DNA of 64,000 bases from Globomyces pollinis-pini. Lineage: Eukaryota > Chytridiomycota > Chytridiomycetes > Rhizophydiales > Globomycetaceae. The stretch covers positions 47,294 to 111,293 of the forward strand of contig MU621113.1 of the NCBI GenBank assembly GCA_025399215.1, read 5' to 3'. A program made the translations under genes and the position numbers. The notes below the pieces were generated by a model, which saw only the letters and a program-made list of their open reading frames with translations, made no database searches and was not told the origin of the DNA. Shown here piece after piece: positions 10,793-20,893 of this stretch (position 1 is the stretch's first letter; each line of letters opens with the position of its first letter).

Positions 10793-12376
10793 TTAAAGAC
10801 ATTCTATACATTTCAACAACTGATTCCTCTCATCTTGCTGTGCATCCTTGCAAGTATTTAGGGTCGCAAATCCAAAGTCTATCAAGAACACCTTTCCATT
10901 TTCATCAACCAAGATGTTTTCTTTTCTGATGTCGTTATGAATTATTCCACGACTGTGTATGGCATCAATACATGACAAAAGACATTGCTTTTGTCGTTCA
11001 GTAAGAGTTTTAGGAACAGTTCCACATAGTGAAAATCCAATACAATACATACCACCTTCCCAGTAGCCGTGCAAAATGAGTTTGGGAATAGATATTCCTT
11101 GGAGGTCTGAGAGTAAGCCATAAATATCTATTTCATTGTGTAATTCCGATAGCATTTGGGATTGTTTCCAAAGGTCTATACTTTTAAGAGCAACTTGATT
11201 CTTTGCTTCATAGTAAACCTTTGTTCTTCCATGTCCCAAAACTGATGTGATATTGAAATCTTCTAAAGCAAAATGATCGTCATACGAGTGGTCTTGATTC
11301 ATATCAGTGTCATGTTCGTTATCAGAAGCAGCGTTTGTGGTTTCTGTGATGTCTTCTGTTCTTCTGATAGAGGGTGGTGAGTTTCTTGCACTTGAAGGTC
11401 TGCTATTTCTCGGAGATTGTCGTTGGGGTGTACCAGGGGGTGATTCAAATCGAGCGCCATCTGCTAGAGACAGAAAGTAAGCGATACTTTGAAGCACGGT
11501 AGGGTTTGTAGCATTGTGTGCAATTCCAGATGAAATATACAATTCTTCACTACCATCAGTAGCATTTTCAACTTTGACTCTTTTGAAGAAGAATGTATCG
11601 TTGGAAGAGGTCAAAATTCCGTACTGCAATTTATTCACAACTATATAAGTGTATAGCTGGTTGATTGCATTCTTTGTATCGTTATTGACATTGAATTCGT
11701 CAATACGTCCATTTATTGGAATCAAACTCCATTTGCCTTTATATTCATTGATGATGATAGTTTGGCCATTTCTTTCAATATGACTGTCAGTACATCCTAA
11801 AGAATTTCCATATTCAGAACTGACGACTATAGCGCCAAAGTGAATGGCAACAGTACGCAAATAGTTTTGTGAAATGAACATTTGAAGAGCTGGAACTTCA
11901 GTTCTAACTTCGGCGTCCAACAGTTCAAACACAGGAGGTAAAACGGTTTCCCTAACAGGTTGAATTACAGTGCGAACAAATGCCAACACTTCATTTTCAA
12001 AAGATACCCAGTGCAAAATTATTTGCGGATAACAGAGATTTGGTGGTATGGTTGAAGAAGGCCCTGGCAAAACATTAGAATACTTTGGAAGAGGTGGAAT
12101 GGTTTGCAAATATTCATGCAATGTGATTCTTTGGTCTGCTATTAAATCAAATAAATTACCTCTGTTTTCTGCTGCTAGTGCCTGTTGAAGTGTTTGTTGA
12201 GCACCTGCCAATACTGCTCTGCAGGCAGTGACTGCAGCTTTTAGGTCATGGTAAGTAACTCCAGCTGGAAAAGCGCGAGTTCCTTCCATAAAAGCATTGA
12301 GTCTTTCTTCAGCTCTTCTGAGACTATTTCTTGCTTCTCTTAGTCCTTCTGTTGCTTCTTCAATGACTGGTAACAT
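10793..12376 (-). CDS. Crinkler-like effector: PD-(D/E)XK nuclease plus protein kinase domain
   Basis: Intronless, 527 codons. Residues 1-75 form an Ala/Glu/Arg-rich coiled coil. Residues about 120-305 carry a PD-(D/E)XK-nuclease-like core with acidic residue D197, the E211-x-K213 pair in IINEYKGKW, and a following helix containing AINQLYTYI. A Ser/Pro-rich low-complexity linker (about 310-345) follows. The C-terminus (about 370-527) is a minimal protein kinase: loop VLGHGRTKVYY, lysine K398 in VALK, catalytic HNDIRKEN (D482, N487) and DFG at 500-502. Nuclease-kinase fusions of this kind are known among Crinkler (CRN) effectors of oomycetes and some zoosporic and mycorrhizal fungi. The usual LFLAK-type N-terminal header and a signal peptide are not seen. 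The gene sits between two direct repeats. All kinase residues look intact. Whether it acts in a host or in self/non-self conflict cannot be told. Confidence 0.8.
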   Translation of the reverse strand: MLPVIEEATEGLREARNSLRRAEERLNAFMEGTRAFPAGVTYHDLKAAVTACRAVLAGAQQTLQQALAAENRGNLFDLIADQRITLHEYLQTIPPLPKYSNVLPGPSSTIPPNLCYPQIILHWVSFENEVLAFVRTVIQPVRETVLPPVFELLDAEVRTEVPALQMFISQNYLRTVAIHFGAIVVSSEYGNSLGCTDSHIERNGQTIIINEYKGKWSLIPINGRIDEFNVNNDTKNAINQLYTYIVVNKLQYGILTSSNDTFFFKRVKVENATDGSEELYISSGIAHNATNPTVLQSIAYFLSLADGARFESPPGTPQRQSPRNSRPSSARNSPPSIRRTEDITETTNAASDNEHDTDMNQDHSYDDHFALEDFNITSVLGHGRTKVYYEAKNQVALKSIDLWKQSQMLSELHNEIDIYGLLSDLQGISIPKLILHGYWEGGMYCIGFSLCGTVPKTLTERQKQCLLSCIDAIHSRGIIHNDIRKENILVDENGKVFLIDFGFATLNTCKDAQQDERNQLLKCIECL

Positions 12377-12734
12377 TTTAAAGGAAAGAGTTTCAGTTTG
12401 GATTTAATTTTTATTCTTTACCATGCATGTTAAACCTCATCTTGATTCTAATGAATTTCAATTGCGACCATTGAGTATGAATATGGCACAGAGAGCTCCT
12501 CATCATCCAAACTTACAAGCATTTTTTCATCTCAATAATTTATCAGAGAAATCAATTGTACTTCCACTGTGTCAGTGTCAGGAGTACATTATTTACTGCA
12601 TATTTTGATAGAGACCATCACATCAAGACTGACTTTAGTAGAGTGTCTAAAAGTGGTATCATCTGTATAGATATCATAAATTGTTTATAAATAATCCCAA
12701 ACCGCTATGGCCCTGTTGATCCTATATGTTCACA

Positions 12735-13434
12735 GACATGGCACACCTTTTTCAACCATCTCTGCGACACTTATTTTAATGGACGCTAAACAATCTTGAT
12801 CCATTATTAATCGGACAAAGTAATCAACCCCATCGGTTATAAATAGGTTCTCGGAGGATTATTTGATTTCTATTACCTCATTAATTGAGTCCTAGTTTAT
12901 GTACTTTCACAGTTGGTTAGTATGAAGAAATGGTCGTTTTCTGTGTTGAAAGAATGAATCCAAGACTTCCAATGACTGAAATAAACGACTAGGGCCACAG
13001 TGTATTTTTATATGTGAAACTTAGGGCCAAATAAAAAATAGGGCCAAATAAGCGGCCCTACTAGGGCCAAATACTTTTTTTCAATTATAAATAAATGTTA
13101 AATACATTTGCTTGAAGGTTTTCATGTAGGGAAGATACAATGCGATGTATTTCGAAGCCATTTTAAGGAAGGGTGTGGGAAATTCCCACACAAATCATTC
13201 CCATTGAGAATGATCTGCTGATATAGTGTTGAGGGGTTCAACTCACGCTCTGAACAGTTGTGATATGTATGTCTTTAAACAAAAGCGGTAGCAAAAGCTT
13301 TGAAGGGTGCATTGTGGAGTCAAGCACTCGTACAAACGGTATAAGTACTAAATGACCAATTAGGACATTCAGTTAAGTTGGAATTATGTGGTACTCTGGT
13401 AAAGGCTAATTATAGTTTACAAATTTTACACGTT
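12735..13434. repeat. right copy of the diverged direct repeat
   Basis: Counterpart of the left copy in the same orientation. 13123-13434 is the conserved block ending GGCTAATTATAGTTTAC. 12735-12850 matches 9440-9560 more weakly (AATCGGACAAAGT, CCCCATCGGTTAT). A segment absent from the left copy (about 12850-13090) contains three or more copies of the short word TAGGGCCAAATA. No ORF of note is present. Confidence 0.78.
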
Positions 13435-13647
13435 TCTTCGCATTTTAAACTCGAGAGTGATTCTAATTATTGAAGTTTTAATTGAGAAAGACAAAAGGTT
13501 GGGTTTTCAATCCACATATGAGCTTATTTTTAATAAATAGATTCGGTTCGGTTCCATTGGAATTAACTGATTGGCCTAATTTGTTTGTAAAGGCGCTTGA
13601 GACCCACTTTACAACTTTTCAAACAAAAACAAAAAATATTACAGAAA

Positions 13648-15066
13648 ATGATACACAAATTGCTATGGATTCTAACAATAATCGGGATAGTAAAAGCTCA
13701 AATAGAAAAAGGCTCTTGGTAACTCAATTGAATTAATTTGGACTAGTCCTCAATGTCCATCATTAGCTATTGGCAAACTACCTTATTGTGACATACATTA
13801 TGCTGATGGGAGAATTGACTGCTTTTGTGGAGAAGAAGGCAAAAAAGTCATTGATTGTAATGGAAAAATTCCTAATCCTAATTTCCCATACCAAGGCTAT
13901 GATTGTAGGCAATCAATATTAAATGATGAAACCAATTGGACTACTTGCATTAATTCTCAACCACGTACTTTGTTGAGTAATGCTGGAAATCTGTTATTTT
14001 CTTGTGCAGTTAGTGTGGGTGCAATCAAAACTTTGGCAGATGGCACTCGACCAGGAGCACCTAAACCAACTGCAACAAGTGAAGCTAATTCGAATCCATT
14101 ACCCATCTCAACCGTTATTATCTCTGTATTAGCTGTTTTGGTGATCGGTATCCTAGCCGCCATTCTATTTCTTTATGTCAATCAACAGAAACAAAAATCA
14201 AATTCAAACTCAAATCACTCTCAACCTACTGTAACTTTTTTGAATTAAATTTTGTAGATTGTGGTTAATCCAAGTCAATTTTATCCAAATTCAATTGAAA
14301 TGGAATCACAACCGACTGGTAAACAACACTTACTATCAGTGAATCCAGATTTTAAACCAAGTGGTACCAACTCTGATTTCTATTCACGGCAACAAACTGC
14401 TTATACAAATACAACTATGAATACAAACACAAACACAAATGTATCCGATGAAAGTTGGTTTTTGGATAGTCGACAACAAACAACCTCTACCGAATCAACC
14501 ATCATAAGTGATAAAATATATTTCTTTACTGATGGTGGAAATCCCGAAACGTTTGTCCAACATCTTCATCATACTCTTTTCCCTCCGTTGGCTACTTGCC
14601 AGGTTCCTATACATTAATTAATTCGTTCTAGTGTGTTGAACCCCATATTGCATATTCTGATCAAGAACTCAATGTACTAGTCAATGATAGCATCTTAATC
14701 GAAAAACATTTGGATGATGGTTGGGTACAATGTGAACATTTGGGTACACATCTTAAAGGTAAAATACCAATGACTTGTATCACACCTAAAATACAATCCG
14801 AAATTCATTATATATTGTTTGAAAAGTCACACATCCCACCGATGGTCCAATCCATTGCCAACAACATCCCCACCGTCAAGCTCCATACACTAGAGTTACA
14901 ACGTATGATGGATGATGAAGCGCTGTTGTATCCGATTCTGGGCACTTTGGCTGGACATGAATTGTTTTTGATTAATGGTAATGATGAGTTTGTGGAAACT
15001 ATGAAATCATTTTTGACAAAATTTGGATCTGGATTCTGGAAAACTTTACAAATCGTTACCATATAA
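13648..15066 (+). CDS. signal-peptide/TM protein with cytoplasmic SH3 domain
   Basis: Four exons (13648-13718, 13747-14230, 14258-14602, 14632-15066) give 444 codons in frame, with introns of 28, 27 and 29 nt. Order: signal peptide (MIHKLLWILTIIGIVKA), extracellular Cys-rich module with CPQCP, CFCGE, DCNG and NFPYQG, a Ser/Thr/Pro stalk, a TM helix (VIISVLAVLVIGILAAILFL), and an Asn/Ser/Thr-rich cytoplasmic part. An SH3 domain (VEPHIAYSDQELNVLVND, DDGWVQCE, GKIPMTCI) and about 85 further residues without a recognised fold follow. Membrane SH3 proteins in fungi can act in polarity or fusion signalling (Fus1-like, Sho1-like), so an adaptor role is plausible but inferred. Paralogue of 8436-9070, which lacks the SH3 portion. 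Confidence 0.8.
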
Positions 15067-15239
15067 TTACTTTACTCTGTCCCAATCTCGAATTTTAATC
15101 TATCATAAAATAGTATCAAATAATAAAACTCACTTTTTTTTTGATATTTGACTTTGATTTTTATTAAAGATAAAGATCAATAGAATTATTTTTGAAAGGA
15201 TGATTCTGTAGACTAGACAATTACAAAACGACCAGAATC

Positions 15240-15642
15240 TCAACGTCCACCACGACCACGTCCACGACCACCACGACCTCGTCCACGTCCACGACCCATT
15301 GCAGCCTTTGACCCCTCTGTCGTCTTATTCTTACCCCTTGGTGTATCATCAATCAACAACGTATCCAATGGCAAAGTATCTGGTAAAATATAATACCGAA
15401 TATTATTGCCACGAATTGAAAGTGAATCCAAATGAACTGGATCTTTATGTCTGATTGTCATTTTCACAGTTTTCAAATGAGTATTCATTTGCATGTCTAC
15501 ACCAGTGATTGTACCAGAGATGACTGTTCCATTTTTCAATTCAATAGTGACTGTTTCATTGCAGCATTTCATCAGGAACCTATTGCGTTAGACTGATCTT
15601 TGGGTCTCTTTAAGACTTTTGATCTTACCTTACTAATTTCAT
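15240..15642 (-). CDS. SMD1: small nuclear ribonucleoprotein Sm D1
   Basis: Exon 1 is 15629-15642 (14 nt, MKLVR), the intron is 15580-15628 (49 nt), and exon 2 runs 15240-15579. The 117-residue product starts MKLVRFLMK and contains the Sm1 motif ([20 protein letters not shown]) and Sm2 motif ([14 protein letters not shown]). It ends in an Arg-Gly tail of the kind that is symmetrically dimethylated. Length and order match SmD1 (about 119 residues in animals). It forms part of the heptameric Sm ring of U1, U2, U4 and U5 snRNPs, consistent with an intron-rich genome. The first exon is too short to be seen as an ORF. Confidence 0.95.
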
Positions 15643-15729
15643 TTTGAGGAATTTGAAAGAAAATTTTTTAAAGTTCAATTCAGTTTTTTTTCCTCTTTTC
15701 TTGATCCAATTCAAGGTTTACAAGGTTGA

Positions 15730-16194
15730 ATGTTGGTTGATAATGAAAAGGTAAATCCATACAAAATGAACAGAAATCAAAGCCTTGAATGATTTAATTG
15801 TACAAAGAATGATCCAAAAAAAAAATTTAATCAATTCAAATCAAATCTATCCAACAACTAACTCAATAGTTTTTCGTCAGACTCGATGAACTGTTTCTCT
15901 CTCAGAAAGATAAAGGATCCATCTCAATAACAATGAAAAGATGTATTCATAACATAAACTAATCTCGTAGTTTGTTATCCACAGTTAAAACAAGCAAAAA
16001 AGGAAAAGGTAGAGTTACCTGTCGATATTGAATACCCTTGTTTATTGCGTGTCGCGGCTGGTCAATATAAATTATCAACGTTGGTAGAATCAAAGGATTT
16101 GTTAGAGTTCAATCAGAAATACTTTAATGTAGCTCGAAATCATATGGTTGCTTTGAAAAAGAAGGATAAGAAGAAGAAAAAGGATACAAAGTGA
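15730..16194 (+). CDS. SRP14: signal recognition particle 14 kDa protein
   Basis: Exons 15730-15750, 15870-15942 and 15971-16194 give 105 codons in frame. The product starts MLVDNEKFFVRLDELF and has GSISITMKR, CLLRVAAGQYKLSTLV and FNQKYFNVARNHMVALKKKDKKKKK. These align along the whole of SRP14, including the basic C-terminus. SRP14 pairs with SRP9 on the Alu domain of SRP RNA and mediates elongation arrest during co-translational targeting. Intron 1 (15751-15869) is 119 nt, about four times the local norm; intron 2 is 28 nt. Divergent from SmD1, with only 87 bp between the start codons. Confidence 0.92.
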
Positions 16195-16294
16195 TCGATT
16201 GCTTAATGGATTTGGTTTTGGGGTTTGTTTAGATTCAAAAAATAAAATGGTGTGATTTGTATATTTAAATCATTACATATATAAAATTCTGTGT

Positions 16295-18111
16295 TTATAA
16301 TTCCATCGCCATATCTTCATCCATATCCCCAATGACAATAGGTTGATCGTGAACATACCCTTTCATGTAACTATCTGTTGACATTGATACATCATCGTTC
16401 TTAGATGGCATTGACTTGCTTATCGTACTTTGTACCTTCTTTTTGATCAAATTGGATGAGAGAGAATTGATTTTTGGTGTTGGTTTGGGTAATGATGATT
16501 GATCAATGGTTGGTTGTATCTTCTTTTTTATCAAATTGGATGATAGTGCATTTACAATCGTTGAAGATTTAATTGACGATTTCTTTATCAGATTGGATGA
16601 AAGTGTATTGATTTCAACTTGCTTTGTAGACGCTACACCAATAGTTTCTTTGACTTCAGTTCCCTAGCATTAAAGTATGCCTTGCGGTACCTCTTCAATT
16701 GGATAAGGAATTCCAAGTTCATCTGGTGAAAATTCCACCAAACTACAAAACCCATCAGTAGAAGTCATTATCAAATTCAACCCATCACTGGACCAAGATA
16801 TATCCGTCAACGACGCATAATGTAGATTGCCTAAGAAGGCAATGGCGTTTGTATGTTGAGTATCGTATATAACAACTGAATCTTGTGTAGCAATTGCAAA
16901 AATATATCGATAATCTAGTGGAATGAAATTTGATTTTGTAGATGTATCATGAGTTTTTAATTGAAATTTAATCGGATTGAATCTGACGGCTACGACAGGT
17001 TTTTTATGGCCTGATAGACATGCAAATGGCCCACTAGATCATTACAATAACCAAAAAAAAACCTTTTCAAATTGGTACGTTGGTAAACATATGCGGTAAA
17101 ATTTTCTGTTTGACTGCTTCGGATACCAGCTGGTGTAATTAAAATAGAACCGTCAGGTGAAAATGCAGGTCGTCGAAAGAACGAATTCAAATCTTCGTCA
17201 TGATATAGAAAGCAATTTTTCGTGACTGTTAAACCCTTAATATGATAAGAATATAATGCATATGAATACCTATTTGTCAGATATCGTGACGTTACCAGAT
17301 CATTTTTATGTGACATTGGCATTTTCATGTGCTTGGCAAGTAGTTTTGGCATTGTTTTAAGGTTATCTTTATCATAAGTGTATAGATGCACGGATCGATC
17401 ACTACTTTGAGTTGCTATATAGTTCGATAATGGATCCCAAGCAATTCCCTGAACGAAATGACAATGATCCGTCAAGACATGAACGCATTTTTCTAAATAT
17501 GAGACAATTTGGTCATTTTACGTTCTTTAATATCAAAGATACGAATTGATGAATCAATTCCCACTGATGCGATTTGTTTTCCATCTGGTGACCATGCCAT
17601 ATCATACACTTCTGATGTTGTTCCACTATCAATCAACTTTATGATGGATTTACCGTAACAGAACTGCTATTTTCCAGTTTTCTGTATTTTCATCCTCTTC
17701 TCCTAATGATAACTGTTTTTTATCTGATTGCTCCCATAGTAATATTGAACCATCTAATAAAAATTAGAACCAATCTAATACAATTGATTTACCATCCCCG
17801 CTTGAAGCTAGATAATGACCTAAAATAATTAAATTTGACTATAAAAACCATCTGGACTCCAACGAATACAATTAACAGCTGCAGAATGTCTAGCCAACGT
17901 AGCCAAAAATTCAATTGATCCAGATTGCAAAGACCAAATCTAAGATGTTAATCTAATTTATGATACTCTAATAAACGAATCACCACCAGATGTAGCAAAT
18001 TTGAAATTCAAGGTGGGATGAAAATCTATAGCGAATATTGGAAGCTTATCATGCCAACTAAGGATTAAAAAAACCGAATCCATACAGAATTTGTAAGGTT
18101 TTAGCACGCAT
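16295..18111 (-). CDS. CAC2: chromatin assembly factor 1 subunit B (p60/Cac2), WD40 protein
   Basis: Multi-exon minus-strand gene whose exons assemble into the CAF-1 p60 beta-propeller. Diagnostic blocks in order are LWHDKLPIFAIDF, LATLARHSAAVNCIRWSPDG, VYDMAWSPDGKQIASVGIDSS, FVQGIAWDPLSNYIATQSSD, FFRRPAFSPDGSILITPAG, QRTNLKRFF and DISWSSDGLNLIMTSTDGFC, then DELGIPYP. ATG 18111 opens a 26-nt first exon. CAF-1 deposits H3-H4 on newly replicated DNA with ASF1 and PCNA. The C-terminal tail (16295-16660) repeats the motif (I/V)N-x-LSSNLIKK(K/S) three times, two copies followed by (I/V)Q-x-(T)I. The gene is head-to-head with primase at 73 bp. Confidence 0.9.
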
Positions 18112-18184
18112 AGGAAAGAAAAACAAAATCCAATTGAAGTGATAAAACTTTACCGTCCAAGTCCGAATACAGTTTGACTTAAAA
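18112..18184. promoter_or_regulatory. 73-bp bidirectional promoter between CAF-1 p60 and primase
   Basis: The start codons of CAC2 (minus) and PRI1 (plus) are separated by only 73 bp, so both 5' UTRs and promoters must fit in or overlap this spacer. No perfect MCB (ACGCGT) word is present; a partial CACGCAT overlaps the CAC2 start. Co-regulation at S phase is an inference. Confidence 0.6.
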
Positions 18185-19946
18185 ATGATCACTCATACAA
18201 ATACGAATGATAACTTGAACAATGAGGATGATGAATCCTTCTCAAAAAGACAGAAAGTGAATACAGATTTTGAAAGTGATGAGGATGAATTTGAATTCGA
18301 TAAACTACCCGATTCAATCTTGGATGCAACTGAACAACCTATGGAACAAGTTCAAAAAGATAAACAATCGTAACTCACATTATGAATCAATTTATTATTG
18401 AATAGGACAGAAACTATCGATTTCTTGATCAGATTGAAACTATATTACCAAAAGTATTTTCCAATGCAATTGTTTTATCAATGGTACCTTTTATCAATTC
18501 ATATCAAAGGCTTTCTTATGGTAACGTTGTCAAGCATGTCTTTCCCAACCGTGAATTCTCATTCACTTTACCAAATGATGCCTACCTACGGTTCAAATCA
18601 TTTAAGGATATACAGGAGTTCAAAACGGAATTGACTCGATTGGTGCCAATCAAAATTGATATTGGTACCTTAATTGTTTGATTTATAACTCTTTAGGTGC
18701 TGTGTATAACATCAAGGTAATTTGGGATGTTGTGATCTTACTTTCCAACAGCCTAAAGATAAAAAAAGTGTACATACTACTGCATTTGTTCCGTTGGAAA
18801 GGGAATTAGTGTTTGATATTGATATGACTGGTATATGAATTTGGCTCATAAAGTAAGATTATGATGATATAAGAACATGTTGTAAAGAAGCGAATATCTG
18901 CACAAAATGTTGGGGGTTCATGACAGTTGCAATCAAAGTGCTTCACCGTGCATTAGAAGGTATAGTGATTGGAGTGAACCATAGAGGACTTTGGGTTCAA
19001 AAACATTCTTTGGGTTTATAGTGGTCGTCGTGGTGTTCATGCTTGGGTATGCGATGAACGTGCGAGACAACTTCCTGCTGAAGCTCGAAGGGGAATTGTG
19101 AATTATTTGGAACTCCTTAAAGGTGGAGAACATCAAGCACGAAAGGTAAACATAATTAAGTTTATGAATCAGGTCAATATTCGTGGTGGAGTCTTGCATC
19201 CGTCCTTAAAGTATTTAAACTGGAGTGATTAATTGCTAACCATAGTCGAGCGCTTGGACCGTGTGCAAACTTTTTCGGGTCAACAATGTTGAAGGATATG
19301 GGTGTTCTCGAATCGAAAGAGCAATGGAGCAAAGGTACTTTTTGTATATTTCATTTACTTTAGTCTTGGCCATCATCCCAGACGAGAGTATTAAACATTC
19401 TTGGTATTAACGGTCAGGTTATCGTAAGCAACTAGATCGAGAGTGGACTGAAAATCCATCACTATCATCGATGCAAAAATGGGATCAATTACGTTCAATG
19501 TTGGGTAATAGCAAAGTAAACAAAATATGTTTTATTAACAAAAAGAAACCTTCATTAGAGCACTTGTCCAGAGATATTATTTTTCAATATTCCTACCCAC
19601 GATTGGATTCAAATGTATCCATTGGATTAAACCATTTGTTGAAAAGTCCATTTTGTGTTCATCCCAAAACAGGTATTTAAATGTTAATTTTAATTTTACA
19701 AGGTCGAATATGTATACCAATCGATCCTCGAAGATGTGATGAGTTTGATCCATTTGATGTTCCAACTCTTGACTCTTTATTTGAAACCAATGGTAATCTA
19801 CCAAAGCTTTGTTTATTTTAGATGCTAATGATGCACTTCAAAAACATTTTGATTACTTTAAAACGTTTTTGGAAAAACTTAAATCTGAGATATTAGTAAA
19901 GCTTAGAGATCAACGATTGGAAAATGAAAAAACACTTGAATTCTAA
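18185..19946 (+). CDS. PRI1: DNA primase small (catalytic) subunit
   Basis: Many exons with introns of about 26-35 nt assemble into the archaeo-eukaryotic primase catalytic subunit. An acidic N-terminus ([15 protein letters not shown]) is followed by [20 protein letters not shown], the metal-binding [19 protein letters not shown] (zinc site), [38 protein letters not shown], and [13 protein letters not shown] with FDPFDVPT near the end. It ends LENEKTLEF. The enzyme makes RNA primers for DNA polymerase alpha. The Asp pair and the SGRRGVH nucleotide-binding motif are intact. The Glu/Asp-rich leader before the domain is longer than usual. Confidence 0.92.
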
Positions 19947-20088
19947 TAAATCTAAAATGAAAGCGAATGAATCAAAATTATATTCAGATTTAAATATCAT
20001 TCAATTAGTTTGTGTTTTTTTTAGACTTGTTTGTCAAAACGCGCTATTTGCAAAAGTATATTTTTCAGATTTGATAGATACAATAATA

Positions 20089-20784
20089 ATGTCTGGAAAA
20101 AAATTGATCGTATTTGTAGTTGGACCTATTAAATCAGGGAAAACTATGATAGCTAACCATCTTGCTGATTTAACAGAAAGTTTAGAAACCAATGAATATC
20201 ACCCAACACAAGGAGTTCGGTAATTAAAATACTTACTCAATCTAAAGAGTTTTGGAATTTGATCGAAAGATTGTAGGAGATGCAAAGAAAAATCAAAAAT
20301 GGAGAGAAGTAACGATTGAAGTAGAATTGTGGGATTGTAGTGGTCATGAACAGTATGATTGAAAACAAACACGTTTAATGATAGATTTCTAAGTGTTTGG
20401 CCATCATTTGCCAAATCTGTTCATGGTGTGGTATATGTGACAAACCCAGAAGGAAGAAATGATAAAGAATTAGATCCTTGGTAATCAAAATTTAAAACTA
20501 ATTGTTTAGGCAAGAATGTTTCCCAACGATAAAATCCAATCAAAGTTTGATATTTATGCATCGAACTGTCCAAACAGTGTCTAAAGGAAAGTTTAAGACG
20601 TGTAAATGTTTGAATTAACATTATATTTTAGCCAACAAGATCTTGTCTAAATCTCCAATTATTTACAGTAGTATCGATTTAGATCCAGAAAGCATAAAAA
20701 TTGAATTCGATGCTTTTCTAGCAAATGCTTATACTGCCTTTTTGGAAAATAACGATCAAGAAGAAAATGCTATAATGTCTTAAA
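20089..20784 (+). CDS. IFT22: intraflagellar transport protein 22 (RABL5), small GTPase
   Basis: The product starts MSGKKLIVFVVGPIKSGKT, with a P-loop, then EYHPTQGVR-ILEFDRKIV, ELWDCSGHEQY (switch II), RFLSVWPSFAKSVHGVVYV, SPIIYSSIDLDPESIKIEFDAFL and an EENAIMS end. The TQGVRILEF block and the C-terminal pattern match IFT22/RABL5 (…LEDDPEEIRMEF…SIMT) rather than ordinary Rabs. The Rab C-terminal prenylation cysteines are absent, as in IFT22. It is a component of the IFT-B complex that builds cilia and flagella, so the organism has, or recently had, a flagellated stage. Introns are short; the frame restarts after the one at about 20222-20249. Confidence 0.87.
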
Positions 20785-20893
20785 AAATATAATAATCTAA
20801 TGATTCAAGCTGACGTTTACTTTAATCAACCATTACAGGTTAATGTCTTTATTTGATACATATTAAATCAAACGTGAGATGTACAATAACTCT

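Noticed and set aside
12423..12608. 61-codon ORF upstream of the Crinkler-like gene on the opposite strand.
   Set aside because: Short, without a recognisable motif, and within the presumed promoter.
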